64,000 nucleotides of DNA from Methyloceanibacter sp. wino2 (GTDB lineage: Bacteria > Pseudomonadota > Alphaproteobacteria > Rhizobiales > Methyloligellaceae). The stretch's first letter is position 1, and the number at the start of each line of letters is the position of its first letter. This document shows positions 21,312 to 29,828 of this stretch, in pieces. A program made the translations under genes and the position numbers. Location of the stretch: the NCBI RefSeq assembly GCF_003071365.1, contig NZ_CP028960.1, positions 2,400,501-2,464,500 of the forward strand. Reading direction: 5' to 3'. The notes beneath the pieces are model-generated. The model saw only the letters and a program-made list of their open reading frames with translations. It made no database searches and was not told the DNA's origin.

Positions 21312-22298
21312 TCAAGCGGCCTTTGTGCGCGGCGGGGCCATGAATTCGGGCCCGACTGGGTCGGTGATCGTCTCGTCCAGGATGCGGTCGATCTCCGCCA
21401 TCGTCTCGGCATCGATGTGCCAGCCCATGATGTCGGGCACGGCGTCGAGCTGCGCAGGGCGCCGGGCGCCCCAGAGCGCGATCGTATCGCCCTGATCGAG
21501 GATCCAACGCACCGCGAGCGCCAGAACGGACTTGCCGAATTTCTTGCGGGCGAGCGCGTCGAGCGCGGCTACGGCGGCGAGGTATTGTCCGCGCCGCGCG
21601 GCCTGGAACTTCGGGTCCATCTTGCGCAGATCGTCGCCCTCGAACGTGGTGTCCTCGGTCATCCGCCCGGACAAGAGCCCACGGCAGAGCGCGCCATAAG
21701 TGAGCGCCACGATGCCATGCGTCTTGGCATAGGGCAGCACCGCGTCCTCGGCGCCCCGTTCGAAGAGATTGTAGGGCGGCTGGACCGTGGCGATCGGCGC
21801 CATCGTCCGGAAACGGTCCATCTGCGCAACGTCGAAATTACTGACGCCGATGGCGCGAATTTTCCCTTCGCGCCGGAACATGTCGAGGGTTTCGGCTGTG
21901 ACCTCGAACGCCGTCGCGTCGTCGGGCCAGTGGACCTGATAAATGTCGATCACGTCGGTCCGGAGCCGCCGCAGCGAATCCTCGAGCTCCTGCCGCAGGC
22001 GTTCCGGCGTCGAGTTCCGGCGCGGGCGCCCGCTGGTCCAATCGAGCCCCACCTTCGTTGCGATCAGCACGGTCTCCCGGCGCCCTTCGAGCGCGCGCCC
22101 GACGATCTCCTCGGAGTGGCCAAAGCCGTAGACCGGCGCGGTGTCGACCAGATTGATGCCGAGCTCGAGCGCGCGGTGGATCGTGGCGACCGCGTTGTCA
22201 TCGTCGGCGCCGCCCCACATCCAGCCGCCAATCGCCCAGGTGCCAAGCGCGACGCGCGACGCGGCAAAGGGAAGTCCGGGAATGCTGATCTGCTCCAT
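21312..22298 (-). CDS. Aldo/keto reductase
   Basis: This is a 328-residue NADPH-dependent aldo/keto reductase of the AKR11/12-like type. The catalytic tetrad is Asp52, Tyr57 (DTAPVYGFGHSEEIVG), Lys82 (IATKVG) and His123 (QVHWPDD). It also has the cofactor-binding GVSNFDVAQMDRF and a late ALAVRWILDQG. On the minus strand it lies directly downstream (38 bases) of the FAD-linked oxidase, so the two are probably one operon. Substrate cannot be predicted. Confidence 0.92.
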   Translation of the reverse strand: MEQISIPGLPFAASRVALGTWAIGGWMWGGADDDNAVATIHRALELGINLVDTAPVYGFGHSEEIVGRALEGRRETVLIATKVGLDWTSGRPRRNSTPERLRQELEDSLRRLRTDVIDIYQVHWPDDATAFEVTAETLDMFRREGKIRAIGVSNFDVAQMDRFRTMAPIATVQPPYNLFERGAEDAVLPYAKTHGIVALTYGALCRGLLSGRMTEDTTFEGDDLRKMDPKFQAARRGQYLAAVAALDALARKKFGKSVLALAVRWILDQGDTIALWGARRPAQLDAVPDIMGWHIDAETMAEIDRILDETITDPVGPEFMAPPRTKAA

Positions 22299-22336
22299 GG
22301 GTGCAGGCCTCGTGGTCGTGGAGTTTCGTGCGGCCG

Positions 22337-23698
22337 CTACGATAGAAGATTGCGGAAGTGCTGGTCGAGAAACCGCTCTTTGGGATCGCGCTCGGCCCGC
22401 GCGGCGGCGAATTTCTGCAGACGCGCTCCAAAGGAGTGGCGCACCATCTCGCGGGTGAGGAACGGCGTCTGATTGAAGAGCGGCGTCCCGCCATGCTCGC
22501 TGCAGAAATCGTTATAGGCGTGGAGAAACTCTTCCCACTCCCGCCCGCCGGTCGAGGCGGGATCGATGCTCATGCCCGGGCCTTCCCAGGTGTAGGAGAA
22601 CAAGGCCTCGCAATCCCGGCTGATCACGTAGCCGACGGACGGCAGGTTGCAGCGGAAACCGGTGCCCTTCTCGTAGGCAATGCAGAAATCGCAATAGCGC
22701 TCGAGGATGTCGAAGAAATCGGTCTCGCGGAACGACCACATGCTGAACAGGTAGAACACCTTCGGCTTGCGGGGGTAGGTGATGATCTGTGCATGGGGCC
22801 AGCTGTGATTATAGCGCATGAGCCGCACCATCAGCTGCCGCTGCACATAGAAGAAGGCGTCGTGGGCCTTGGCCCGCCACTTCTTGCTCTTGATGTTGGT
22901 GTCGATCCAGGTCGCGACAGCCGGGGCCCACTGTTTCCAGAACTTGTTGCGGTACTGCCAGCGGAGCCGCGAGTTGGGCTTCCGGTCGGGATGCTGTTTT
23001 CGCAGCTCGACCACGACCCGCCGCGCATACGGGTAGATGTAGTACATGACCGCGTGGCCGCGCGCCTTGTACACCGGCAGGAACTTGCGGAACTCGTCGA
23101 TGCTGAGCCCGTAGTGCCGTACTTCGAGCGCTTGTGTGGGGCGCACCTTGATGGTGACCTCGAAGATGAGACCGAACATGCCGTAGCTCGTCCGGAAGAG
23201 CTGCATCTCCTGAGGATCGTTTGCCTCCGTGATCTCCTTGATCTGACCGTTCGCGTCCACGTAGCGGATACCCACCACATAGGAGCTCACCTGCCCGTAT
23301 TCGCCGGGAAAGGAACTGTCCTTGGTGGCCGCGCAGGCAAACGCGGCAAGCGTCGTATTGCCGATTTCCGTGGTGATGTAGGGCTGGAGGCCGCGCGCCT
23401 TGAGGGCCTTGGCGAGGTCGCCGTGGGTCACGCCGGCCTCGACGGTGACCGTGTCGTCCGTGAAATGGAGGATGCGGTTCATGGCCGTCATTTCGACCAT
23501 GGTGCCGCCCTCGTCGTCGCCGTTCATGCGCGCGGTGGAGTGCATGGAGCCGGCCGGACGAACGGGCGAGGGAAAGCGCACAGGGTCGGTGACGATCTCG
23601 ACGAGATCCTCGACGCTTTCGGGCCTGGCCTTCACGCGTGGGTGGTAGGTCCAGGTGCCGTCCCAGTTCTTGATAGTGATGTCCTGCTCACTGTCCAT
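22337..23698 (-). CDS. FAD-linked oxidase, aldonolactone-oxidase type
   Basis: A VAO/PCMH-type flavoprotein of 453 residues. The N-terminal FAD-binding domain has VRPAGSMHSTARMN (His53 where sugar-lactone oxidases carry the flavin-linked His), VTVEAGVTHGDLAKAL and TTLAAFACAATKDSSFPGEYG. The C-terminal part, with RNKFWKQWAPAVATWI and FLDQHFRNLLS, is like D-arabinono/L-gulono-lactone oxidases. It is likely a cytoplasmic or peripheral oxidase of a sugar lactone or alditol. It is the first gene of a pair with the aldo/keto reductase. The 252-base gap upstream to the divergent monooxygenase presumably holds both promoters. Confidence 0.83.
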   Translation of the reverse strand: MDSEQDITIKNWDGTWTYHPRVKARPESVEDLVEIVTDPVRFPSPVRPAGSMHSTARMNGDDEGGTMVEMTAMNRILHFTDDTVTVEAGVTHGDLAKALKARGLQPYITTEIGNTTLAAFACAATKDSSFPGEYGQVSSYVVGIRYVDANGQIKEITEANDPQEMQLFRTSYGMFGLIFEVTIKVRPTQALEVRHYGLSIDEFRKFLPVYKARGHAVMYYIYPYARRVVVELRKQHPDRKPNSRLRWQYRNKFWKQWAPAVATWIDTNIKSKKWRAKAHDAFFYVQRQLMVRLMRYNHSWPHAQIITYPRKPKVFYLFSMWSFRETDFFDILERYCDFCIAYEKGTGFRCNLPSVGYVISRDCEALFSYTWEGPGMSIDPASTGGREWEEFLHAYNDFCSEHGGTPLFNQTPFLTREMVRHSFGARLQKFAAARAERDPKERFLDQHFRNLLS

Positions 23699-23950
23699 GA
23701 AATTCCCTCAACTCGCGATGCTGGGTATTGCGGCCGGTGACCATACGGGTAACTTCCATCGAATTCAGGCACAAGCGAAATGCCGCCCAGTCCCTAGAGA
23801 GCTTCCCTGGACAGGCTGCGACTTGAGCCAAATCAATGAGCCCAGGCCAAATTCCTATGGGTTGATGCACAGGGCCTGGAGTGCTTTGGTCTGCCGTAAT
23901 ATGGAGCTAGTCTGAGGTGCTTATGTCGCACCTGTGCTCTTGGAGGTGAC

Positions 23951-25327
23951 GTGAAGCGATACTGCATTATTGGCGCCGGCGCCTGCGGTTTACCCGTGGT
24001 CAAGCGGTTCGCGGAGAGCGGCATCGACTTCGACTGTTTCGAGGCGGAGAGCGATGTCGGGGGCATTTGGAACCTCGATAGTCCCCATGCGGTGTACGGC
24101 TCGACCCACCTCAATTCCTCAGCGAAACTCACGCGCTATCTCGACTTCGACTTCGCCGAAGACTGGCCGGTCTATGCGAGCGCGGCGCAGGCGCAGGCGT
24201 ATTTTCGGGCCTATGCGGAAGAGTTCGGCCTGTACGACCACATCACCTTCAACACGCGGGTCAACCATATCGAACGCGACGACGACGGATGGCTGGTCAC
24301 GCTCGAAGGGGAAACCGAGCCCCGCCGTTATGACGGCGTCGTCATGGCCACGGGCCATCACTGGCACCCGTTCGTACCGGAGTATCCCGGCACGTTCGAA
24401 GGGGAGGTGCTGCACTCCCATGACGTGAAGTCGAAGGCGCAGCTCAAGGACAAGCGGGTCCTGGTGGTCGGTGCCGGCAATTCGGCCGTCGACATCCTGG
24501 ACGATGCCGCCCATGACGGTAAGGCGGCGATCCATTCCATGCGCCGCACCTATTATTTCTTCCCGAAGATGCTGTTAGGCAAGCCGACCGATACGGTGAT
24601 CGACAGGATCAGCCGGGCGCCGATCCCGCGCAAGGTCATGTACAAGCTCTACAAGCTCGGCATGCGTATCTTGATCGGTCCTCATGACCGTTACGGTCTG
24701 CCGAAGCCCGACCACGATCTGTTCGAGGCCCACCCCACCGCTTCCAATACCTACCTCGACCATCTCGTCCATGGGCGTGTCGTGGCCAAGCCGGGCGTCG
24801 AGCGCCTGGAAGGGCGTCGTGTCTATTTCACCGACGAGACGTCCGCGGAAGTCGACATGGTCATCTGGGCCACGGGTTTCCAAGTCCATTTCCCGTTCAT
24901 GGACGACTCCTACGTGCTCGATGAGCAGGGCTGGTCGAAGCTGTTCATTCACACCTTCCACCGCGACTGGGACGACTTTTTCGCGGTCGGCCTGTTCGAT
25001 CCGGCCGAGGGCGGGGTTTGGCAGGTGGCGGACCAGCAGGCGCGTCTGATCGCGGCTTTCATCACCGCCCAGGAGAAGGATCCTGAGCGTGCCGCTTGGT
25101 TCCGGGAGCTGAAGCGCCAGGGGGCGCCCGATATCGGCCATGGCATCAAGCGCCAGGACACGCCGTGGCACCGGTTCGAGATCCATCACTTGCGCTTCCG
25201 CCGTTACATGAAGCGCTTGCTGAAGAAGTTCGGCGCATGCGCGCTACCGGCGGGCGAGATGCGCACGATGGGCGAGAGCACCCCGCCGTCGCCGCCCAAG
25301 GACGAGTCCCTGAAGCTCGCGTCCTAG
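23951..25327 (+). CDS. Flavin-containing monooxygenase
   Basis: This 458-residue class B FMO has the FAD motif IIGAGACGLP at its start, EAESDVGGIWN, and an NADPH-binding VVGAGNSAVDI. The FMO-type hinge ATGHHWHPFVPEYPG leads to LHSHDVKS, with a late VIWATGFQVHFPF. Such enzymes oxygenate nitrogen or sulphur in small amines or sulphides, or act as Baeyer-Villiger enzymes. Trimethylamine monooxygenase belongs to this family, but specific identity is not shown. The GTG start follows a very good ribosome-binding site (TTGGAGGTGAC). A bidirectional terminator follows at 25356. Confidence 0.88.
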   Translation: MKRYCIIGAGACGLPVVKRFAESGIDFDCFEAESDVGGIWNLDSPHAVYGSTHLNSSAKLTRYLDFDFAEDWPVYASAAQAQAYFRAYAEEFGLYDHITFNTRVNHIERDDDGWLVTLEGETEPRRYDGVVMATGHHWHPFVPEYPGTFEGEVLHSHDVKSKAQLKDKRVLVVGAGNSAVDILDDAAHDGKAAIHSMRRTYYFFPKMLLGKPTDTVIDRISRAPIPRKVMYKLYKLGMRILIGPHDRYGLPKPDHDLFEAHPTASNTYLDHLVHGRVVAKPGVERLEGRRVYFTDETSAEVDMVIWATGFQVHFPFMDDSYVLDEQGWSKLFIHTFHRDWDDFFAVGLFDPAEGGVWQVADQQARLIAAFITAQEKDPERAAWFRELKRQGAPDIGHGIKRQDTPWHRFEIHHLRFRRYMKRLLKKFGACALPAGEMRTMGESTPPSPPKDESLKLAS

Positions 25328-25355
25328 CGGGAAGGCCAGGGAAATTCGGCAAAGA

Positions 25356-25388
25356 AAAAGGCCCGGAGGCGGAGCCTCCAGGCCTTTT
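25356..25388. terminator. Bidirectional terminator between monooxygenase and phasin genes
   Basis: AAAAGGCC pairs with GGCCTTTT and, inside it, GGAGGC pairs with GCCTCC around loop GGA, with one C/A mismatch. An A run on the left and a T run on the right allow it to stop transcription from both convergent genes. Confidence 0.9.
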
Positions 25389-25411
25389 CTGCTGCGTGCG
25401 GTAGCCGCCGA

Positions 25412-25783
25412 TTAAGACGCGGTAACAGTGGCGGTGGTCTTCTCCACGGCCTTTTCAACCGGCTTGTACGCGTCGCGCGCGACAGAGGCATACATCTCGC
25501 CGATCTTCGTCATCTCGGCCATCCAGGTCTCATATGCCGTCTTGGCATACTGGGACTGGATCTCAATGGCATGCTCGAGCGACTTGGCGCCGACGAGCTT
25601 CTCGAAAGTCGCGGTCGCATCGGCGAAGGCCTGCTTCGTGTAGTCGGTGAAGCTGGTGCCGATGTCCTGGAAACCCTTGTTCATCTGGCCATAGGACTTG
25701 ACCACGGCTTCGTAGTTGTCCTTGCCCAGTTTCTGGAAGTCTTTGGTGGCCTTGTCGAAGGCAGTCTTGTCAAATTCCATCAT
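25412..25783 (-). CDS. Phasin family protein
   Basis: This 123-residue phasin coats polyhydroxyalkanoate granules. It is helical and amphipathic with the family patterns MEFDKTAFDKATKDFQKLG, SYGQMNKGFQDIGTSFTDYTKQAF, KLVGAKSLEHAIEIQSQYAKTAYETWM, and an Ala/Thr/Val-rich tail. The frame extends further upstream, but the ATG at 25783 sits 8 bases after AAAGGAG and is the natural start; a second ATG is adjacent. The promoter and palindromic operators are described separately. It indicates that this organism stores PHA or regulates carbon granules. Confidence 0.92.
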   Translation of the reverse strand: MMEFDKTAFDKATKDFQKLGKDNYEAVVKSYGQMNKGFQDIGTSFTDYTKQAFADATATFEKLVGAKSLEHAIEIQSQYAKTAYETWMAEMTKIGEMYASVARDAYKPVEKAVEKTTATVTAS

Positions 25784-25828
25784 GTCAGTGCTCCTTTCCT
25801 GATGTGAGCGCCGGTGAACCACGGCCTG

Positions 25829-25878
25829 TATATATTGCACTGCACAATGAACTTCAAGGGTATTGTGCAGTGCACAAT
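25829..25878 (-). promoter_or_regulatory. Phasin promoter with two palindromic operators
   Basis: On the minus strand a sigma-70-like promoter reads TTGAAG (25852-25857), a 17-base spacer, and TATATA (25829-25834), 46 bases upstream of the phasin ATG. One operator-like palindrome (25834-25848, ATTGCACTGCACAAT) fills the spacer. A second, perfect 8+1+8 palindrome (25862-25878, ATTGTGCAGTGCACAAT) lies just upstream of the -35 box. The two share TGCACTGCACAAT in opposite orientation. Known PhaR repressors of phasin genes bind TGC-rich palindromes, so PhaR is the natural candidate. Confidence 0.75.
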
Positions 25879-26040
25879 ACGAAGGTCGAATAGGGCCCAA
25901 TTCGGCCCTTTGGGCCCAAACTTACCGGCCCGGGCGGATTCCTGCTGGCGAGGGCCGGGGCCGTCCGGAGCGCCGTCCAACCGGTGCATTGAGCGCCACA
26001 ATTGCTTGAGTGGGGAGGCGCGCAACCTTAAACCCATTCT

Positions 26041-27672
26041 ATGGCTTTGAGACGCGCCCAACTCCTGGATACGGCCCGACGCTGGACGATCCCTAATCTC
26101 AAGCATTTCCAGGAGACACGGCAGACGACCGTCTGGCTCCTGGCGCCGCTGATCGGGCTGGCCACGGGGATCGCGGCAATCCTGTTCCGTCTTGCTATCG
26201 GCGTCTTCCAGTGGCCTTGGCTCCACACCATGTCGGAACACGTGGCGGCAGCGGCGCGGCACCAGCCCTGGTGGGTCGTCATGCTGGCGCCCGCCGTGGG
26301 CGGTCTGTTCGTCGGGCTGCTGCTGCGCTATGCGCTGACGGCCAAACGGACCGTGGCGGTGCCGGATGTCATGGAGGCGCGTATCAACGGCGGGCGCGGC
26401 CTTCATCTTGGCCAGGGCCTGATCAGCGCCGTGACGAGCGCGCTCTCGCTGGGGTGCGGCGGCAGCGCCGGCCGTGAGGGGCCGATCGTCCATCTCGGCG
26501 CCAGCATTGCCGTGGCCTTTTCCGAAAACCTCAATCTGCCCAATGCGGCACGGCGGACGCTGTTGGCCTCGGGCGCGGCTGGTGCGGTCGCGGCCTCGTT
26601 CAACGCGCCGATCGCGGGCGTGCTGTTCGCGCAGGAGGTCATCCTGGGTCACTTCTCGATCCGGACGTTCGTGCCGCTGGTGCTCTCCTCCGTTGTGGCC
26701 ACGATCGTGTCGCAGGCCTGGTTCGGGAATGTCGCGGCGTTCATCGTGCCGAGCTACAGCATTGCCTCCTATCTCGAAGTGCCGGCCTTCATTCTGCTCG
26801 GCATTGTCGCCGCCGCCGTCGCAGTCGTCTTTCAACTGACCATCCTCAGCACCGACTGGGCGGCGCGCAACGTCAACATTCCGCTCGTCATGCGGCCGGT
26901 GATCGGTGGCCTGATGGTGGGTATCATCGCCATCTGGTTTCCCGAGGTGCTGGGCGTGGGCTACGACACCACGGATGCGGCGCTGAAGGATCAGCTGACC
27001 ATCGGCATGATGCTGCTGCTGATCGGGCTCAAGACCGTGGCGACGGCCATCACGCTGAGCTCGCGCTTCGGTGGCGGGGTGTTTTCACCGGCCCTCTATC
27101 TCGGTGCCATGACCGGCGGCGCCTTCGGTCTCATCGCGGCCGCGGCGGTGCCGGAGGTCGGCTCGAGCGAGGGGCTTTACGCCATTCTCGGCATGGGGGC
27201 CGTGGCGGCAGCCGTGCTTGGCGCACCGATTTCGACGACGGTGATGGTGTTCGAGCTGACCGGCGGTTTCGAATTGAGCCTTGCGCTGCTTTTGACGGTC
27301 GCCGTGGCCAATGGCATCAATCAAGCCATCCTCGGCCGCTCTCTGTTCCAGGCCCAACTGGAATCCCGCGGCATCGTCCTCCACGAGGGGCCCCATCGCA
27401 CCATCATGCGGGATCTGCACGTGGCGGACATCATGCGCCCCTTGACCGAGGACGAAGCGACCGAGCTTCCCGAAGGCGATCGCGAGCACGCGATTCCGTC
27501 CAACGAGACGCTGGAAACGGCGTTGCGCGCCTTCGACACGCTGGGCGCCGAAATCTTGCCTGTCGTGGATCCGCACGATCGCAGCCGGATCGTCGGCAGG
27601 CTGTCACAGGCTCACGCGCTACGCGCTTTCAACAAGGAACTCATTGCCACAAGCGTCGAGGAGCACCGCTAG
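26041..27672 (+). CDS. CLC-family chloride channel/antiporter with CBS region
   Basis: This 543-residue CLC membrane protein shows the three anion-binding motifs of the family in slightly altered form: GCGGSAGREGPIVHLG, the GGGVFSPALYLGA loop and a late hydrophobic helix pair. The gating glutamate of GREGP is present. About 10-12 membrane helices span residues 30-440. The C-terminal about 100 residues (VADIMRPLTEDEA, NETLETALRAFDTLGAEILPVVD) form a CBS-domain regulatory region. The ATG at 26041 has no clear ribosome-binding site nearby. It ends overlapping by 4 bases with the convergent haemoglobin gene. Confidence 0.93.
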   Translation: MALRRAQLLDTARRWTIPNLKHFQETRQTTVWLLAPLIGLATGIAAILFRLAIGVFQWPWLHTMSEHVAAAARHQPWWVVMLAPAVGGLFVGLLLRYALTAKRTVAVPDVMEARINGGRGLHLGQGLISAVTSALSLGCGGSAGREGPIVHLGASIAVAFSENLNLPNAARRTLLASGAAGAVAASFNAPIAGVLFAQEVILGHFSIRTFVPLVLSSVVATIVSQAWFGNVAAFIVPSYSIASYLEVPAFILLGIVAAAVAVVFQLTILSTDWAARNVNIPLVMRPVIGGLMVGIIAIWFPEVLGVGYDTTDAALKDQLTIGMMLLLIGLKTVATAITLSSRFGGGVFSPALYLGAMTGGAFGLIAAAAVPEVGSSEGLYAILGMGAVAAAVLGAPISTTVMVFELTGGFELSLALLLTVAVANGINQAILGRSLFQAQLESRGIVLHEGPHRTIMRDLHVADIMRPLTEDEATELPEGDREHAIPSNETLETALRAFDTLGAEILPVVDPHDRSRIVGRLSQAHALRAFNKELIATSVEEHR

Positions 27673-28124
27673 GCGCCGGCGGCGCGCGTCCGCCGCGGCG
27701 CCGGCGCATCATTCTCGGGCCGATAGAACATCGCGAGCTGGAGGCTCGTGGCGATCCGGGTGGCTTTGTCCATGAAGGTCGCCGCTGTCTGGTCGCCGAA
27801 CAGCTCCCGGCAGGTTTCGCCGAACAGGGCGAGCCAGCGCTCGAAATGCGCCGGCTTGATACCGTCGAGGCGCCGGTGGGTGGCGACGGGGTTGCCGTGA
27901 TAGCGCCCCGAGGTCAGCATCACCGACGACCAGAAATCGCGCATGGTGGCGAGGTGCTGGGGCCACGCATCGTCGGCGATGGCGCGGGTGAAGACCGGAC
28001 CGAGCAAAGCGTCTTGACGTACCTTGACGTAGAAGCGGTCGACCAGAAGCCGGATGCCGTCGTCCGTCAGCGGCGTTTCGCTGGAATTTTGAGTGACACA
28101 ATCCACGCCGGGGTAGTCCGTCAT
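27669..28124 (-). CDS. Group III truncated haemoglobin
   Basis: This is a 151-residue 2-on-2 haemoglobin of group III. It has the family signatures GIRLLVDRFYVKVRQDALLGPVF, HLATMRDFWSSVMLTSGRYHGNP and IKPAHFERWLALFGETCRELF. Such proteins bind O2, NO or peroxide and are often linked with NO detoxification. The start at 28124 (MTDYPGV) is preferred because GGAG lies 7 bases upstream; another ATG is at 28136. It is divergent from an NsrR-like Rrf2 gene, which supports NO-responsive control. Confidence 0.9.
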   Translation of the reverse strand: MTDYPGVDCVTQNSSETPLTDDGIRLLVDRFYVKVRQDALLGPVFTRAIADDAWPQHLATMRDFWSSVMLTSGRYHGNPVATHRRLDGIKPAHFERWLALFGETCRELFGDQTAATFMDKATRIATSLQLAMFYRPENDAPAPRRTRAAGA

Positions 28125-28149
28125 GTTCAGCTCCATCGCAGGACCAGAA

Positions 28150-28209
28150 AGATGTACCGTAGATGCGACTTTTATCGCGCGGCTTGATATAAAGCAATAT
28201 TGAAAATAT
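28150..28209. promoter_or_regulatory. Candidate NsrR/Rrf2 operator region
   Basis: The 98-111 base gap between the haemoglobin and Rrf2 genes is AT-rich. It holds a repeated AGATG at 28150 and 28161 (one helical turn apart), resembling half of the AAGATG-type NsrR site. It also holds a perfect 5-3-5 inverted repeat, ATATT-GAA-AATAT, at 28197-28209 close to the Rrf2 start. Which of these is the true operator is uncertain. Confidence 0.4.
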
Positions 28210-28234
28210 ATGTTTTAGCCGAGAGGAGATCGCC

Positions 28235-28678
28235 ATGCGTCTCACCGTCTATAGCGACTATGCGCTGCGGCTGCTGATGTATGTCGCGGTCAAGGATGGC
28301 GATCTGGCGACCATCGCCGAAGTCGCCAACGCATATGGGATCTCGAAGAACCATCTGACAAAGGTCGCGTACGAGCTCGGCGTTGCCGGTTATGTGGAGA
28401 CGGTCCGGGGCAGGGGCGGCGGCCTCCGCCTTGCCCGCCGGCCGGAGCGCATCTCTTTGGGCGACGTAGTGCGCCATACGGAACCGGACATGGCGCTGGT
28501 GCCGTGCTTCCCGCCGCTCGATGAAGGCTGCGCCATCGAGCGGTGCTGCGTGCTGCGTAAGGCCCTGCACCGAGCGGGCGAGGCCTTCCTAAACGTTCTG
28601 GACGGCTACACCCTGGCCGACCTTGCCAGGCCTCGTTCGGCCATCAAGTCGTTGCTCGCCATTCCGGCAACCCCCTAG
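28235..28678 (+). CDS. Rrf2-family transcriptional regulator, NsrR-like
   Basis: This winged-helix regulator has 147 residues and starts MRLTVYSDYALRLLMYVAV, with recognition helix SKNHLTKVAYELG and wing GRGGGLRLAR. Cys91, Cys99 and Cys104/105 form the cluster-binding loop. The spacing closely matches the three cysteines that hold the NO-sensitive Fe-S cluster in NsrR (for example 93, 99 and 105 in the Streptomyces protein). Together with the divergent truncated haemoglobin gene this argues for NsrR function. The ribosome-binding site is GAGAGGAG. Confidence 0.85.
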   Translation: MRLTVYSDYALRLLMYVAVKDGDLATIAEVANAYGISKNHLTKVAYELGVAGYVETVRGRGGGLRLARRPERISLGDVVRHTEPDMALVPCFPPLDEGCAIERCCVLRKALHRAGEAFLNVLDGYTLADLARPRSAIKSLLAIPATP

Positions 28679-28766
28679 CGCCGTCCACGCGTGCGGGCCG
28701 GGCGCCCAAACGACTGTCACAAGAGTGCAATGTTTGGAGTCTCTCCTCACACGTCGAGAGGAGAAC

Positions 28767-29828
28767 ATGTCGCAAACTCAGGCCGCTAAGCCCTCAACCG
28801 TTTCGGTGCCGCCCCCGGCTGCGGCGCCATCCTCGGACTGTTGCCCGGGACTTGTCTGGGCGTTCCGCTTCAGCGCCGACGGGGCATCGCAGGAGCTTTC
28901 CGAGTGCATGTTGCCGCCCGGTGCGCTCGGCCACAGCGGCGACGATGGCTGGCTTTGGGTACACGTCAACCTGGCCGACGCCCGCGTCGCGCCCTATCTG
29001 CGCGCCCATGTCCCCGACCTGCCCAAGGCAGCCCTAGATCTACTGTTGTCCGTCGGCGATCGCCAGCAGCTGCACGCGGACGATGCCTGTGTCTACGGGG
29101 TCTTCGCGGATTTGGTCTATCGGCTCGAAGGCCTTTCGGACGAACTCGGACTGCTACACTTCGTGGCCACGGAAAAACTTCTGATTACCGGGCGCCGGGA
29201 CGGCCTGCATTCGATCGAAGCCGTGCGGAAGTCGCTTCGGTCCGGCCAAAACCCCAAGAACCATACGGCCTTGCTCGAGTCGATCTTCATGCAAGTCACG
29301 ACAGGCGTCGAGGAGAAGTCGGAGGCCATCAGCGACGAGCTGGACTTCATCGAGGAACGCCTGATCGTTGATCTCGAGGACGATATCCCCAAACGGCTGG
29401 CCAAATGCCGGCGTCTTGCCGTGCGGCTGCACCGGCTGTTGTCGACGCAACGGTCCGTGATCGGACGGTTCGAGCAGAATGCCTGGCAAACCACGGGCAA
29501 AGCCCACGTGCTCAAAACGAGCCATATCGCGCAGCGGCTCGACTGGCTCGATCATGAGATGGTCGCCTTGCGGGATCGCGCGCACCTGCTGCAGGAAGAG
29601 GTTTCGCTGCGGATGACCGACCAGACCAACCGCAACCTTCAACTGCTGACGATCGTGACGACGGTGTTTCTGCCTGCCGGCGTGATCTCGTCGATCTTCG
29701 GCATGAATGTCGGCGGCTTGCCGCTGGAGCACGACCGCTCGGGCTTCATCGTGACCATGCTGCTGCTGATCGGCGCGTCGGGCCTCGTCTTCTACATTCT
29801 GAAGCGGCTCGGCATGCTGCGGCGCTAG
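28767..29828 (+). CDS. CorA/ZntB-family metal transporter
   Basis: A 353-residue CorA-superfamily protein with a large N-terminal cytoplasmic domain, a long helix and two C-terminal membrane helices. The pore signature GMNVGGLP follows the first helix (TVFLPAGVISSIF), the variant typical of ZntB rather than Mg-specific CorA. ZntB was first described as a zinc efflux protein and later reported as a proton-coupled importer, so direction is not assigned. The ATG at 28767 follows GAGAGGAGAAC. Its stop overlaps the convergent SDR by 4 bases. Confidence 0.88.
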   Translation: MSQTQAAKPSTVSVPPPAAAPSSDCCPGLVWAFRFSADGASQELSECMLPPGALGHSGDDGWLWVHVNLADARVAPYLRAHVPDLPKAALDLLLSVGDRQQLHADDACVYGVFADLVYRLEGLSDELGLLHFVATEKLLITGRRDGLHSIEAVRKSLRSGQNPKNHTALLESIFMQVTTGVEEKSEAISDELDFIEERLIVDLEDDIPKRLAKCRRLAVRLHRLLSTQRSVIGRFEQNAWQTTGKAHVLKTSHIAQRLDWLDHEMVALRDRAHLLQEEVSLRMTDQTNRNLQLLTIVTTVFLPAGVISSIFGMNVGGLPLEHDRSGFIVTMLLLIGASGLVFYILKRLGMLRR

